A DNA stretch of 23,600 nucleotides, from the NCBI GenBank assembly GCA_964480945.1, contig CAYZRX010000063.1, positions 1-23,600 of the forward strand. Reading direction: 5' to 3'. The translations under genes were made by a program, and so were the position numbers. Positions 16,568 to 23,600 of this stretch are shown in pieces; position 1 is the first letter of the stretch, and each line of letters starts with the position of its first letter. Origin of the DNA: VGWB01 sp964480945 (GTDB lineage Bacteria > Bacteroidota > Ignavibacteria > UBA10030). Below the pieces are notes generated by a model, which saw nothing but the letters and a program-made list of their open reading frames with translations, was not told the DNA's origin and did no database searches.

Positions 16568-16791
16568 TACTTGGCAAGAGCCTTCAGCGCATTGCGATAC
16601 TTGCGATTAGTGCGCTCGTATGCCTTTGCCCATTCTGCAAATTTAGGATTGAACGGCGTCAGAACGACCCCTTCTTCAGTCTCGACGAGGTGGAGCTCAT
16701 CGCCTTCGCTGAGATGATAGTTATCTACCAATGTCTTAGGCAAGGTAATACCGAGACTATTGCCCACTCGACGCACGGTTGTCTTCAACAT
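16567..16791 (-). CDS. AbrB/MazE-type antitoxin (SpoVT-AbrB domain)
   Basis: The 74 residues begin with an AbrB-type swapped-hairpin DNA-binding domain: LKTTVRRVGNSLGITLPKTL and LSEGDELHLVETEEGVVLTP. A short helical, basic tail follows (FAEWAKAYERTNRKYRNALK), which in such antitoxins wraps around the toxin. The start has AGGAG about 7 bases upstream. AbrB-type antitoxins are known partners of Doc toxins. It would neutralise Doc and repress its own promoter; because the toxin is cut off it may now be an orphan regulator. Confidence 0.9.
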   Translation of the reverse strand: MLKTTVRRVGNSLGITLPKTLVDNYHLSEGDELHLVETEEGVVLTPFNPKFAEWAKAYERTNRKYRNALKALAK

Positions 16792-16816
16792 GATCGTTCT
16801 CCTTCATCTCCGGAGC

Positions 16817-16846
16817 TATTACAGCAAGCGTATTACTCAGAAACAA
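16817..16846 (-). promoter_or_regulatory. candidate promoter/operator of the antitoxin gene
   Basis: On the minus strand TTGTTT (16846-16841), a 17-base spacer and TGTAAT (16823-16818) lie just before the antitoxin start. On the plus strand TATTAC is repeated at 16817-16822 and 16831-16836, 14 bp apart, overlapping the -10. This fits an autorepressed antitoxin promoter but has not been compared with other copies. Confidence 0.42.
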
Positions 16847-16917
16847 CTGCCGGAGTGCCGAACGAGCCGACCCCCGACTCGAGGAGCGGAAGCCAGTGTG
16901 TTCTTCCGCGCTGCACT

Positions 16918-17565
16918 TCATTCATGCTTGGGGTACCCCACGGTCTGAGCAACCATGACTCTCTGGTCCGGACGAAGCTTCAGTGATTGCGCGAGGGACG
17001 GCCGGTCAACCAAACCGCGAACCACGACTGCAAGGCCCTGCGACGCGCAGTAGAGATACACGTCTTGGACGATGCAGCCAACAGCCACCCCTCCCCAGAG
17101 CTTCTTGTCGTCGGCCGACGCATTTTTCATGCGCGCAAAGTCGGAGACATAAATAAGATTCAGGGGCGCGTCTTTGACGAAGCTCTGCCTCCCTGTCGCC
17201 CCGCGCAGATCCTGCGCCACGAACGGCGTCAGGCTGTGCGTCTTCGGCTCGTACAAGTAAACCGCCTCCGGGAGCGCAACATAGATGTCGACCTCCTGCC
17301 AGTTCATGGCCGAGGGCGCGGTGCGCTTGCCGGATTCGGGCCGGTTGATACCGTCCGCAGCCCAGAGAAGGTTCGAGAGCTCCTGCAAGGGCAGCGGTTT
17401 GGAGTCGAAGCTCCTGGACGATTGGCGCAGCTTCAACGCCTGCATCAGCGGCTTACCGATATCCGTCTGAGGAGGCGGGAGCTGAATCGGCTTCGGCTCC
17501 TGCGCCGAACCAAACGTGAGACCGAGGATAGAAATCCAGATGAGAAGAACGCACGTCCTCTTCAT
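16918..17565 (-). CDS. exported SagB-type nitroreductase-family protein
   Basis: 215 residues. After a Sec-like signal peptide (residues 1-22, core VLLIWISILGLTFGS, ending SAQ) it reads as the nitroreductase/SagB-type fold that binds FMN: ALKLRQSSRSFDSKPLPLQE gives the N-terminal R-x-S-x-R-x-F phosphate-binding segment, then LSNLLWAADGIN and TAPSAMNWQEVDIYV, and the C-terminal GGVAVGCIVQDVYLYCASQGL. No cyclodehydratase partner is nearby, so a role in peptide cyclisation is not supported. The ATG at 17565 has AGGGAGA about 6 bases upstream; the longer frame to 17688 runs into the preceding gene. It begins 28 bases after the UroD-family gene, so probably one transcript. Confidence 0.85.
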   Translation of the reverse strand: MKRTCVLLIWISILGLTFGSAQEPKPIQLPPPQTDIGKPLMQALKLRQSSRSFDSKPLPLQELSNLLWAADGINRPESGKRTAPSAMNWQEVDIYVALPEAVYLYEPKTHSLTPFVAQDLRGATGRQSFVKDAPLNLIYVSDFARMKNASADDKKLWGGVAVGCIVQDVYLYCASQGLAVVVRGLVDRPSLAQSLKLRPDQRVMVAQTVGYPKHE

Positions 17566-17593
17566 GGCGAATCTCCCTGTGTTGGATTGTATC

Positions 17594-18817
17594 TTAGGAA
17601 CTGACCGCTTCGAGCATCGCGACGACGTTTTCGGGTGGGACGTCGGCGAGGATGTTGTGCACCTGCTGGAACACGAAGCCGCCATCACGTTTCAGGATAT
17701 CCACCTGGTGGCGGACGTGTGAATACACCTCCTCCGGAGTCCCGTGCGGCAGGATGCGCTGCGTGTCGCATCCCCCTCCCCAGAAAACGATATCCATTCC
17801 AAACTCCGACTTGAGCTCTTTCACATCCATTCCGTCGCAGCTGATCTGAACCGGATTGATGGCATCAAGCCCGGCGTCGATGAGATCGGGCAGGAGCTCC
17901 CGCACGCCGCCGCAGCAATGGAGCATGACCTTCACGTTCGCCAGCTTCTTGGCGCGAGTCCACATGAGTTTGTGTCTCGGCTTGAAGAACTCACGATACA
18001 TCGCCGGAGAGATCTGGGGTCCCGTCTGCATACCCAGGTCATCGCCGAACAAGACGATGTCGATGTACTCCCCCACCACGCCAAGGAAGTGCCCAAGCTT
18101 CTTCAGGTGCATATCTACGATGCGATCGAGGAAGGCATGAGCTTGCGACGGATTCTCCGCAAGAAGGAGAAGGAAGCCATCGTTTCGATAAAGGAACTGT
18201 CCCATCTCCAAGAGGTTGCCGCCGAAGAGGCCGATGATGGCACGCTCGGTCGACGCCCGGAGGCGGCGAGCCCCTTCTTTGAAGATCTCATCGCCGTGAG
18301 GACCCTCGACGAGCGGCCCCGGCGGCGAGGCAACCGCTGTCCACATGGCCTCATCCATAGCTGCCGGGATGTTGTCCAGATCGTCCTTCTCTTCAAACGG
18401 ATAGTACGTTTGCTCGAAGAAGAGCGCACCGTCGGGCATCTGAGCGATGACTCGCCCACTCTTCGACCGGATGATCCAACGCCCTTCTTCCCTCTCCGGC
18501 GAAGCCCAGACCGGCATCTGACACGGCGTTCCGTCCGGCAAGACCCAGTCTGACCAGTCTTCATCACGCATCGCGAACCCCCTCCCCAGCTCGATCGTGT
18601 CGACGCCGAAAAGGTCCAGGATGTCCTCGTCCACGATCGCCAGCTGCTGAACCGGATCGTAGATACGGACCGGCCTCGGAGGCAGACCGAGATGCGCTCG
18701 CAGTTTCGGATAGAGAATAGCGGAGATCCCCGACGAGCGATGGCCCGAAATATCGAGCGGTACGCGATCCTGGTCACGGTGCGCAAAGGCGGCGAGGACT
18801 CTTTCTCGTGAATTCAT
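17594..18817 (-). CDS. uroporphyrinogen decarboxylase family protein (UroD/MtaA-like)
   Basis: 407 residues, full length for the family and presumably cytosolic. UroD-family TIM-barrel features: the start MNSRERVLAAFAHRDQDRVP with DRVP, a central FGDDLGMQTGPQISPAMYRE, KVMLHCCGGVRELLPDLIDA with H300 and C301/C302, INPVQ (320-324), and FWGGGCDTQRILPHGTPEEV with C350. His and Cys residues at these positions bind zinc in the methyltransferase branch (MtaA/MtbA/CmuA). True HemE enzymes are shorter and lack this cysteine pattern, so a corrinoid- or thiol-dependent methyl transfer role is more likely than haem synthesis, but the substrate is unknown. No clear ribosome site precedes the ATG; an exported nitroreductase follows in probable operon. 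Similar genes occur in many glycan-degradation loci. Confidence 0.88.
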   Translation of the reverse strand: MNSRERVLAAFAHRDQDRVPLDISGHRSSGISAILYPKLRAHLGLPPRPVRIYDPVQQLAIVDEDILDLFGVDTIELGRGFAMRDEDWSDWVLPDGTPCQMPVWASPEREEGRWIIRSKSGRVIAQMPDGALFFEQTYYPFEEKDDLDNIPAAMDEAMWTAVASPPGPLVEGPHGDEIFKEGARRLRASTERAIIGLFGGNLLEMGQFLYRNDGFLLLLAENPSQAHAFLDRIVDMHLKKLGHFLGVVGEYIDIVLFGDDLGMQTGPQISPAMYREFFKPRHKLMWTRAKKLANVKVMLHCCGGVRELLPDLIDAGLDAINPVQISCDGMDVKELKSEFGMDIVFWGGGCDTQRILPHGTPEEVYSHVRHQVDILKRDGGFVFQQVHNILADVPPENVVAMLEAVSS

Positions 18818-18908
18818 CGGCGCGAAATCGGGCGAATCTTCAGATCCGGTATGATTTCTGGAAGTCTCGACAACTTCGTTCGTGGTCGATGTGCCAAACA
18901 GACCCCAT

Positions 18909-18995
18909 CCTCACCTACCCCTCAGAGGGGAAGGGACTTTGTCCCCTCTCCTCTCAGGAGAGGGTAGGGTGAGGTCTCTCCGAAGGAGTCCTTCG
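18909..18995. repeat. REP-like palindromic intergenic element
   Basis: Between the GH31 and UroD-like genes. CCTCACCTACCC (18909-18920) pairs with GGGTAGGGTGAGG (18962-18974) with one bulged base. Inside are two smaller hairpins, CCCCT/AGGGG at 18918-18930 and CTCTCCT/AGGAGAG around 18946-18962. A fourth, CGAAGGA-G-TCCTTCG, is at 18981-18995. The CTCACC...CCTCTCC...GAGAGGG...GGTGAG pattern resembles dispersed extragenic palindromic repeats found in many bacterial genomes. No T-run follows on the minus strand. The rest of the 290-base interval (18818-19107) shows nothing else I can name. Confidence 0.65.
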
Positions 18996-19107
18996 GACAA
19001 AAACGCAAGATTCTTTTGGCGATGGAACTGAATATCCTCAATGCTGCCGCACTCTGCATATCAGTGGCTTCAACCTCTTTCCATTGGAACACCCTGTATC
19101 GCACGGC

Positions 19108-21843
19108 TCAGCGAAGCACCACCCTCAGCTGCTTCCGTATGTCGGAGGAGCGAAGGACGACGGTCAGCACTGACTTCTCTGCATCCCACGCGTATCGCTC
19201 TTGAGCCTTGGTATCCGTGCTCAACGCTCGCTGATCGGCAGCAACCGAATGCGGCTCCGACAGGCCGTGGAACCGAAGCTCATACGCTCGCGCTTTCACC
19301 TGGCCGGCGTACGATCCCTTCGTCGGACCGATCGTCAGTTCATAGCTCTGTCCCGAGGCCTTTGTGAAGGCCAGCGGCGTCCACGCCGATTTCCCTGTCC
19401 GGTAGTCGAGACTGATCCCGTCATCCTCGTAGAGCTGGAATTTCGCGGGGCTCGGCCCGTAGACGTCGACGATGAGCGTGTCGAGCGGCCTTTGGTCGGA
19501 ATAAGAAAGATTGCGTTGCGTCGGGATGATCGATCCTTCCTTCACGAAAACCGGCATGCGATCGAGCGGGTACTGTCCCTGTATTACTCGATTCCCCTGA
19601 AACTGCTCCCCCGTGAAGTAGTCAACCCAATCGCCGGGCGGCAAATAGATTTCCCTGGAGCCCGAGGAATCCGTCACCGGCGCCACGAGCATCTCCTTGC
19701 CGAAGAAATATTCGCCGGGATAATCGTACGCTTTGTCGAGCGTCGGATCCTCCAGATAGAGCGGACGAACGATCGGAAGCGCCTCGTCGTGCGCTACTCT
19801 CGTATAGGTGTAGATGTACGGTATGAGGCTGTAACGGAGGCGGAAGAACTTCCTCGCCATCTCAATTCCCCGGTCGCCGTATGTCCACGGCATTCTGAGA
19901 TTGCCTTCTTGCGGATTCTCGTGTGCAGAGTGGAGGCGAAGGAACGGACTGAAGACTCCGAACTGGACCCATCGCGTGTAGAGGTCGAAGCTCACGTTGG
20001 GCCCGATGAAACCTCCGATATCGTGCGTGATGTAGGGCATCAGAACGTTTCCGCCCTGAGCGGTAAAAGGCACCTCGTAGGCGAGCACCTCCCACTGAGA
20101 GTACGTGTCACCCGTGAAGAACGCGGGGTAGCGATGACTTCCCCACCCCCCATAGCGGCTGAAGATGAAGCCCCGTTTCTTCGTGTGCTGCTCCGTATAG
20201 TCGTAGAAGATCCGGTTCGTCCACATCTGACCGTTCAATCCCTCCATTTCGCTTTCACCTCGCCCGCCATCAACCCACCAGAAATCGACTCCTTCATCCA
20301 TCGAGGGACGATGTAAGACTCGCATGAAGACCTGCGCTTCTTTCTGGTTCGCCAGGTTAAATCGGATACCTGGTACCGGAGGCTTGTCTGCGATCATGAA
20401 AGGTGCAAAGGTGAGTCCGCCCCCTCCGCCCCAGTCATTGACCCGGAGGACGATCAGATTATCCTCACCCCGCCTGAGCACCGCGCTCCCATCCGTGGAG
20501 GTGACGGTGTTGAAAACACTGTTATTGGGGGAGCCATAATGAGCGATCTTGTTTCCGTTGATATAGAGGTCGTACTCGTCGTCGACGCCGCCAAAGATCA
20601 AATAAAGAGGGCCGAGGCGACCTGACACAGGAATGTGGATGACTTGACGATACCATGCGACGCCATCATATCCGGGGTATCCCTGGTCCTCCCAGGGTTT
20701 TCCCGCCTGGATCGTGTCCCATCCACTGTCTTTATAATCCCACCCAAACCATCCTCCCTTGATGCCGCTGTCGGCCGGGTCGGTTCGGAATTTCCATGTC
20801 GTCGGCAGGTTGAGGGTAAACGTGGGCTTCTCCGGCGAAGGCAGCTGCAATTCCGACCGAACAGCCGCCGCGTGACTGTCCTCATCGGAGAGCACGCTCT
20901 CCTTGCCGTATCCCGGGTGATCGTTGAGCGATACTTTCAGACCACTCGCGTGCGCCCAGTCGAGAAACTCCTTGGGGTCGGGGAAGATCGGACTCCAATC
21001 ATATCCTCCCTTCCACCCATAACGATGCCACGCGTAGTCGAGCACAAGAATATCGAGCGGAATTCCCTCGGTTCGGAAACGCTCCACAATCTTCTTCACA
21101 TCCTTTTCCATGTACTGAAACTTATCCACCATCTCCGTCCCTGGAAGATACTCGTAGTTGAGATCGGTGATCCAGGAACCGAGAGTGTAGCGGGGAATCA
21201 TCGGAATATCCCCGCACAGGTCCGCGAAGAGCTTCAGCACCTTATCATAGTCTTTTCCATAGGCGAAGAAGTACAAATCCTGATTTCCCTGTTCTTTGCG
21301 AGGAACGATCCAACCGGACGTTTGATCCCACGTGGGTGTGCGGCTGTCGTCCAGAAGGAACGTACCGCTCTGACTGAGGATGCCGGGTTCAGCCCTCGGC
21401 AGGCGGCCTTTCCGCAGGCCGTCGAGCGAGTAGAGGATCCCGCCGAGGTTGGCTCGGTCGGAATCCCCCAGTGTCCACGTATTCCTGCGCTGCCCTTCCT
21501 TCCACGTAATCTCGAGATTGTCCTTGTTGAACGGGCCTGAATTGACGACATAGCGGAGGATCATTTCCGATGTTTTTGCAACGACCCACTGCTTGTCCCC
21601 CCAGACCTGGAGATCCGTTCGCTTCCAACTACGCTTCAAGACTACCGCAGTCGGGGCGTTGGTGAACTGGCCGGTCGGCGAATATTCCATCCTCACGAGT
21701 GATGGAGTGAGAAATTGAAAGCGGACATTCGGACAGATGACGCTGCTGCCTTCCTGCCTGCATTGGGCTCGAAGGCCGGATCCTGTCGTGAAGAAAGCGG
21801 TTGAGGCGAGGAGGATCGCCCCAAGGTGAAGAACGCGTCGCAT
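19108..21843 (-). CDS. exported GH31 glycoside hydrolase with a jelly-roll domain inserted in the catalytic barrel
   Basis: Retaining glycosidase family acting on alpha-linked sugars (alpha-glucosidase, alpha-xylosidase and others). 911 residues: signal peptide 1-27 (ending LRAQ), N-terminal beta-sandwich about 35-205, a (beta/alpha)8 barrel beginning near 215, and C-terminal beta domains, including a DUF5110-like part with VDVYGPSPAKFQLYEDDG (792-809). The nucleophile is D525 in EGVDFWWVDGG; the acid/base is D579 in SRYGGWGSHRYPAFFTGD. Between barrel strands, about residues 340-490, sits an extra domain (TFTLNLPTTWKFRTDP, DGVAWYRQVIHIP, YDLYINGNKIAHYG, DNLIVLRVNDW) that resembles the sugar-binding jelly-roll of GH2 enzymes. 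The ATG at 21843 lies next to the second gap, so its ribosome site is not visible; the signal peptide supports it. Confidence 0.93.
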   Translation of the reverse strand: MRRVLHLGAILLASTAFFTTGSGLRAQCRQEGSSVICPNVRFQFLTPSLVRMEYSPTGQFTNAPTAVVLKRSWKRTDLQVWGDKQWVVAKTSEMILRYVVNSGPFNKDNLEITWKEGQRRNTWTLGDSDRANLGGILYSLDGLRKGRLPRAEPGILSQSGTFLLDDSRTPTWDQTSGWIVPRKEQGNQDLYFFAYGKDYDKVLKLFADLCGDIPMIPRYTLGSWITDLNYEYLPGTEMVDKFQYMEKDVKKIVERFRTEGIPLDILVLDYAWHRYGWKGGYDWSPIFPDPKEFLDWAHASGLKVSLNDHPGYGKESVLSDEDSHAAAVRSELQLPSPEKPTFTLNLPTTWKFRTDPADSGIKGGWFGWDYKDSGWDTIQAGKPWEDQGYPGYDGVAWYRQVIHIPVSGRLGPLYLIFGGVDDEYDLYINGNKIAHYGSPNNSVFNTVTSTDGSAVLRRGEDNLIVLRVNDWGGGGGLTFAPFMIADKPPVPGIRFNLANQKEAQVFMRVLHRPSMDEGVDFWWVDGGRGESEMEGLNGQMWTNRIFYDYTEQHTKKRGFIFSRYGGWGSHRYPAFFTGDTYSQWEVLAYEVPFTAQGGNVLMPYITHDIGGFIGPNVSFDLYTRWVQFGVFSPFLRLHSAHENPQEGNLRMPWTYGDRGIEMARKFFRLRYSLIPYIYTYTRVAHDEALPIVRPLYLEDPTLDKAYDYPGEYFFGKEMLVAPVTDSSGSREIYLPPGDWVDYFTGEQFQGNRVIQGQYPLDRMPVFVKEGSIIPTQRNLSYSDQRPLDTLIVDVYGPSPAKFQLYEDDGISLDYRTGKSAWTPLAFTKASGQSYELTIGPTKGSYAGQVKARAYELRFHGLSEPHSVAADQRALSTDTKAQERYAWDAEKSVLTVVLRSSDIRKQLRVVLR

Positions 21844-21848
21844 AGGTT

Positions 21849-21948
21849 NNNNNNNNNNNNNNNNNNNNNNNNNNNNNNNNNNNNNNNNNNNNNNNNNNNN
21901 NNNNNNNNNNNNNNNNNNNNNNNNNNNNNNNNNNNNNNNNNNNNNNNN
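21849..21948. other. assembly gap (100 N) between the GH76-like and GH31 genes
   Basis: A placeholder of exactly 100 N. It hides the 3' end of the GH76-like gene and the ribosome site of the GH31 gene. The GH76-like protein still lacks its C-terminal helices, so the true gap is probably several hundred bases. Confidence 0.95.
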
Positions 21949-22850
21949 TTCCCATCCATCCGTAGCTGATAGAAGTCCTGGGGATCGACCCATCCGTTCG
22001 CAGGATCCATTATGCGCTTCGCCGTCGCGACCACAATCCTCTTGTATTTCTCGTCGCCCGTCATTCTGTACAGCGACGCACCGATGGAACAATACGACGC
22101 CCCTTCCCAGGGGAGCTGCTTGCCAAATGCAGCCCTTCCCGGTTTCCCCTCCCATTTTCCATCTCCCCGATAGAACTGTTTTTCGATCCCCGGGTATCTC
22201 GTGTCACCGTTCCAGACAAGGACCGCGTCCCGATAGAACCGCTGCTCCCGCGTCGCTTCGTACAGCCAGCATGCGACATTCACCATCTCGTTCGTGTTGC
22301 TGTTGGTGATGATCATGTCGGTGGTTTTCGCCTTCGGCGACCAGTTGTACCAGCTCCAGAAGCCCTCGTGGTTGGAAAGCCTACCTTCAAGGCGCGCTTC
22401 CACGTACCGCTGCTTCGCGTCGTCGACCAACGCCTTGTTCTTCCTTCCCGTGAAATCCCACCAGTACAGCTCCGCCAGGCAGATCCACGCGCGGTCATCC
22501 ACCCACGTGCCATTGAACATTTTCCGCAAATCGTGCACGGAGGTATACAGGCGAACCAGGCTCGAATCGTGAGTAGCGGCAAAAAGATATGCATCACCGA
22601 TCGCACCGTTCGCCCCCTCCCAGCCGGGGGAGTAGACCTGATGGAAAAGGCCATCGATGGCGTAGGCGCGCTTCACCGTCTGCGCATACAATTCAGCCAG
22701 CCGCACAGCCTCCGACTTGTGCCCGACGGCAACGCTCGAAGGCCCGGCCTGGCTCCGTAGGTCGTCATCCGGGCTGCGGAAGAAAAGGAGGTACGCCAAC
22801 ACGATCAGCACCGCAGCGACCGGCAGACCTATCATCAAACGCAATCTCAT
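21949..22850 (-). CDS. exported GH76-like (alpha/alpha)6-barrel glycoside hydrolase, 3' end lost in gap
   Basis: 300 residues are visible. The N-terminus has one hydrophobic helix (about 5-24, IGLPVAAVLIVLAYLLFF), either a signal anchor or an uncleaved signal. The rest is helical and aromatic-rich with a pattern like GH76 alpha-1,6-mannanases: the Asp-Asp pair D118-D119 in WVDDRAWICLAELYW where GH76 has YDDxxWW, GFWSWYNWSPK (163-173), TNSNTNEMVNVACWLYEATR (182-201), and EGASYCSIGASLYRMTGDEK (249-268). Assignment to GH76 rests on this pattern alone; another six-hairpin glycosidase family is possible. The ATG at 22850 has GGGAG 7 bases upstream. It is the likely first gene of a GH76-GH31 unit, with a promoter-like element at 22913-22947. 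Confidence 0.65.
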
Positions 22851-22912
22851 CTCTCAACTCCCATACGATCAACGCGGAACCAGAATGTGTGAGGTCTCAA
22901 CGCACAAGGATT

Positions 22913-22947
22913 AAGCTAATGCAGTTTACGGTGAAAGACAAGAGAAC
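22913..22947 (-). promoter_or_regulatory. promoter-like element of the GH76-like gene
   Basis: On the minus strand TTGTCT (22941-22936), a 17-base spacer and TAGCTT (22918-22913) end 62 bases before the ATG. The flanking 25 bases (22923-22947) match 21 of 25 with the element before the SSS symporter. Confidence 0.55.
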
Positions 22948-22997
22948 CTCGATCCTCCGAAAAAATTGTCGCCCGGTCCTGCGGTACGGCAGAAAAT

Positions 22998-23035
22998 GGA
23001 AAATCCTCATGGAGTTTCCCCCATGAGGATTTTCC
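22998..23035 (-). terminator. probable intrinsic terminator of the DEAD-box helicase gene
   Basis: A perfect 15-bp stem (22998-23012 with 23021-23035) around an 8-base loop, 15 bases after the helicase stop. On the minus strand the stem is followed by ATTTTC, a weak T-run, and the A/T-rich end of the stem helps. The symmetry is strong enough that it could also act from the other strand. Confidence 0.75.
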
Positions 23036-23050
23036 CGCGTCCCGAGAGAC

Positions 23051-23600
23051 TCAGGCGCGTTTGAAGAACCGCTTCAGTTTCCTTCCAATCCCGCTCCGTT
23101 CCTCTTCGACGCTGGCAACAAGCTTGCGCCAGTCATCGCGTTCGACGGCAGGCGCGGCGGGCCTGGCCTTCTGCTCCTTCTCATTTCTCCGGCCGTCTCT
23201 CCCACGCGGAGGATGACTCTTGCCATCCCAGCGCCTGTCGTGACGCCCGGGCGTGACATGTGAAGCTCGAGAGCTGCCGCTCCGGTGAGGGTGTGACTGC
23301 CCCTTGCGCTCGGCGTGAACCTCTTCGCCGGCCGGAGCGGCACCATCACCATGCACCAGCTCGAAGCCGGGATATCGCTTCAGCTCGTACTTCTTCCCGA
23401 CAAAATATTCAATTCTCTTGAGATGGTCCCGTTCCTGATGCGAGACGAACGTAATGGCATCGCCGGTCGCCGAAGCGCGCCCCGTCCGGCCGATGCGATG
23501 AATGTAGTCCTCCGCAAACGCGGGTGTGTCGTAGTTGATCACATGCGAGATCCCTTCGACGTCAATGCCGCGCGCTGCGATGTCGGTCGCGACGAGGACG
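23051..23600 (-). CDS. DEAD-box RNA helicase, C-terminal part (5' end outside window)
   Basis: ATP-dependent RNA helicase, probably of the RhlE/DeaD type, acting in ribosome assembly or RNA decay. The window holds 182 codons of its 3' end. The second RecA-like domain ends here: motif V VLVATDIAARGIDVEGISHV at the window edge, then motif VI YIHRIGRTGRASATGDAITF. After it, KRIEYFVGKKYELKRYPGFE matches the RhlE-type linker, followed by a long basic, Arg/His/Gly-rich, presumably disordered tail that ends RSGIGRKLKRFFKRA. Such tails bind RNA non-specifically. Motifs Q to IV lie outside the window. Confidence 0.95.
   Translation of the reverse strand, partial: VLVATDIAARGIDVEGISHVINYDTPAFAEDYIHRIGRTGRASATGDAITFVSHQERDHLKRIEYFVGKKYELKRYPGFELVHGDGAAPAGEEVHAERKGQSHPHRSGSSRASHVTPGRHDRRWDGKSHPPRGRDGRRNEKEQKARPAAPAVERDDWRKLVASVEEERSGIGRKLKRFFKRA

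Noticed and set aside
17594..18817. HemE (haem synthesis) for the UroD-family protein
   Set aside because: It has the HCC and GGGCD residues of the methyltransferase-like branch, is longer than HemE, and has no haem gene nearby.
18982..19014. Hairpin next to an A-run as the GH31 terminator
   Set aside because: The A-run lies on the wrong side: on the minus strand the T-run comes before the hairpin, so it cannot act as an intrinsic terminator for the GH31 gene.
19201..21540. Long plus-strand open frames opposite the GH31 gene
   Set aside because: They are antisense to a gene with both catalytic motifs visible and have no domain of their own.
21844..22155. N-terminal extension of the GH31 frame across the gap
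   Set aside because: It runs through N and out-of-frame bases of the GH76-like gene; the signal peptide beginning at 21843 is a far better start.

Overview
This 23.6 kb window comes from a draft assembly of a bacterium with an outer membrane: it has two runs of exactly 100 N, an RND/TolC efflux system and many exported proteins. Every protein gene I can support is on the minus strand, so the window is best read right to left. Base composition is moderately GC-rich by eye. Four intergenic sites look like TTG-N(17-20)-TAnnTT promoters, reminiscent of the Bacteroidota-type consensus. With the SSS symporter, GH31/GH76 enzymes and SagB-type nitroreductase, this weakly suggests an FCB-group (Bacteroidota/Ignavibacteria-like) organism. 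No marker gene settles it. I found no tRNA, rRNA, CRISPR array or transposase.

Right end (about 16.9-23.6 kb): the C-terminal part of a DEAD-box RNA helicase with its terminator, followed by a carbohydrate locus. This holds an exported GH76-like enzyme (3' end lost in the second gap), an exported GH31 glycosidase with an extra jelly-roll domain inside its catalytic barrel, a uroporphyrinogen-decarboxylase-family methyltransferase-like protein and an exported SagB-type nitroreductase. A REP-like palindromic element separates the GH31 gene from the UroD-like gene.

Middle (about 11.9-16.8 kb): an AbrB/MazE-type antitoxin overlaps a Doc toxin gene that is cut off after its N-terminal region. An SSS-family sodium/solute symporter follows, whose promoter closely resembles that of the GH76 gene about 6.6 kb away. 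Next come a 230-residue protein of unknown function made of two gapless 80-residue repeats, and an exported YVTN-type beta-propeller protein behind a 516-base gene-free stretch.

Left-centre (about 9.0-11.8 kb): an OmpR-type response regulator, its membrane histidine kinase and an exported tandem PepSY-like protein. The PepSY-like gene and the beta-propeller gene share an 11-bp-phased direct repeat with the same spacing to a -10-like hexamer, so they are probably co-regulated, perhaps by this two-component system.

Left end (1-9.0 kb): a TolC / lipoprotein adaptor / RND pump operon, possibly preceded by a 39-codon leader ORF and followed by the C-terminal remnant of a second RND pump. After a hairpin-rich gene-free stretch comes a PAS-rich NarL-type sensor kinase (interrupted by the first gap) and its response regulator, which runs off the window.
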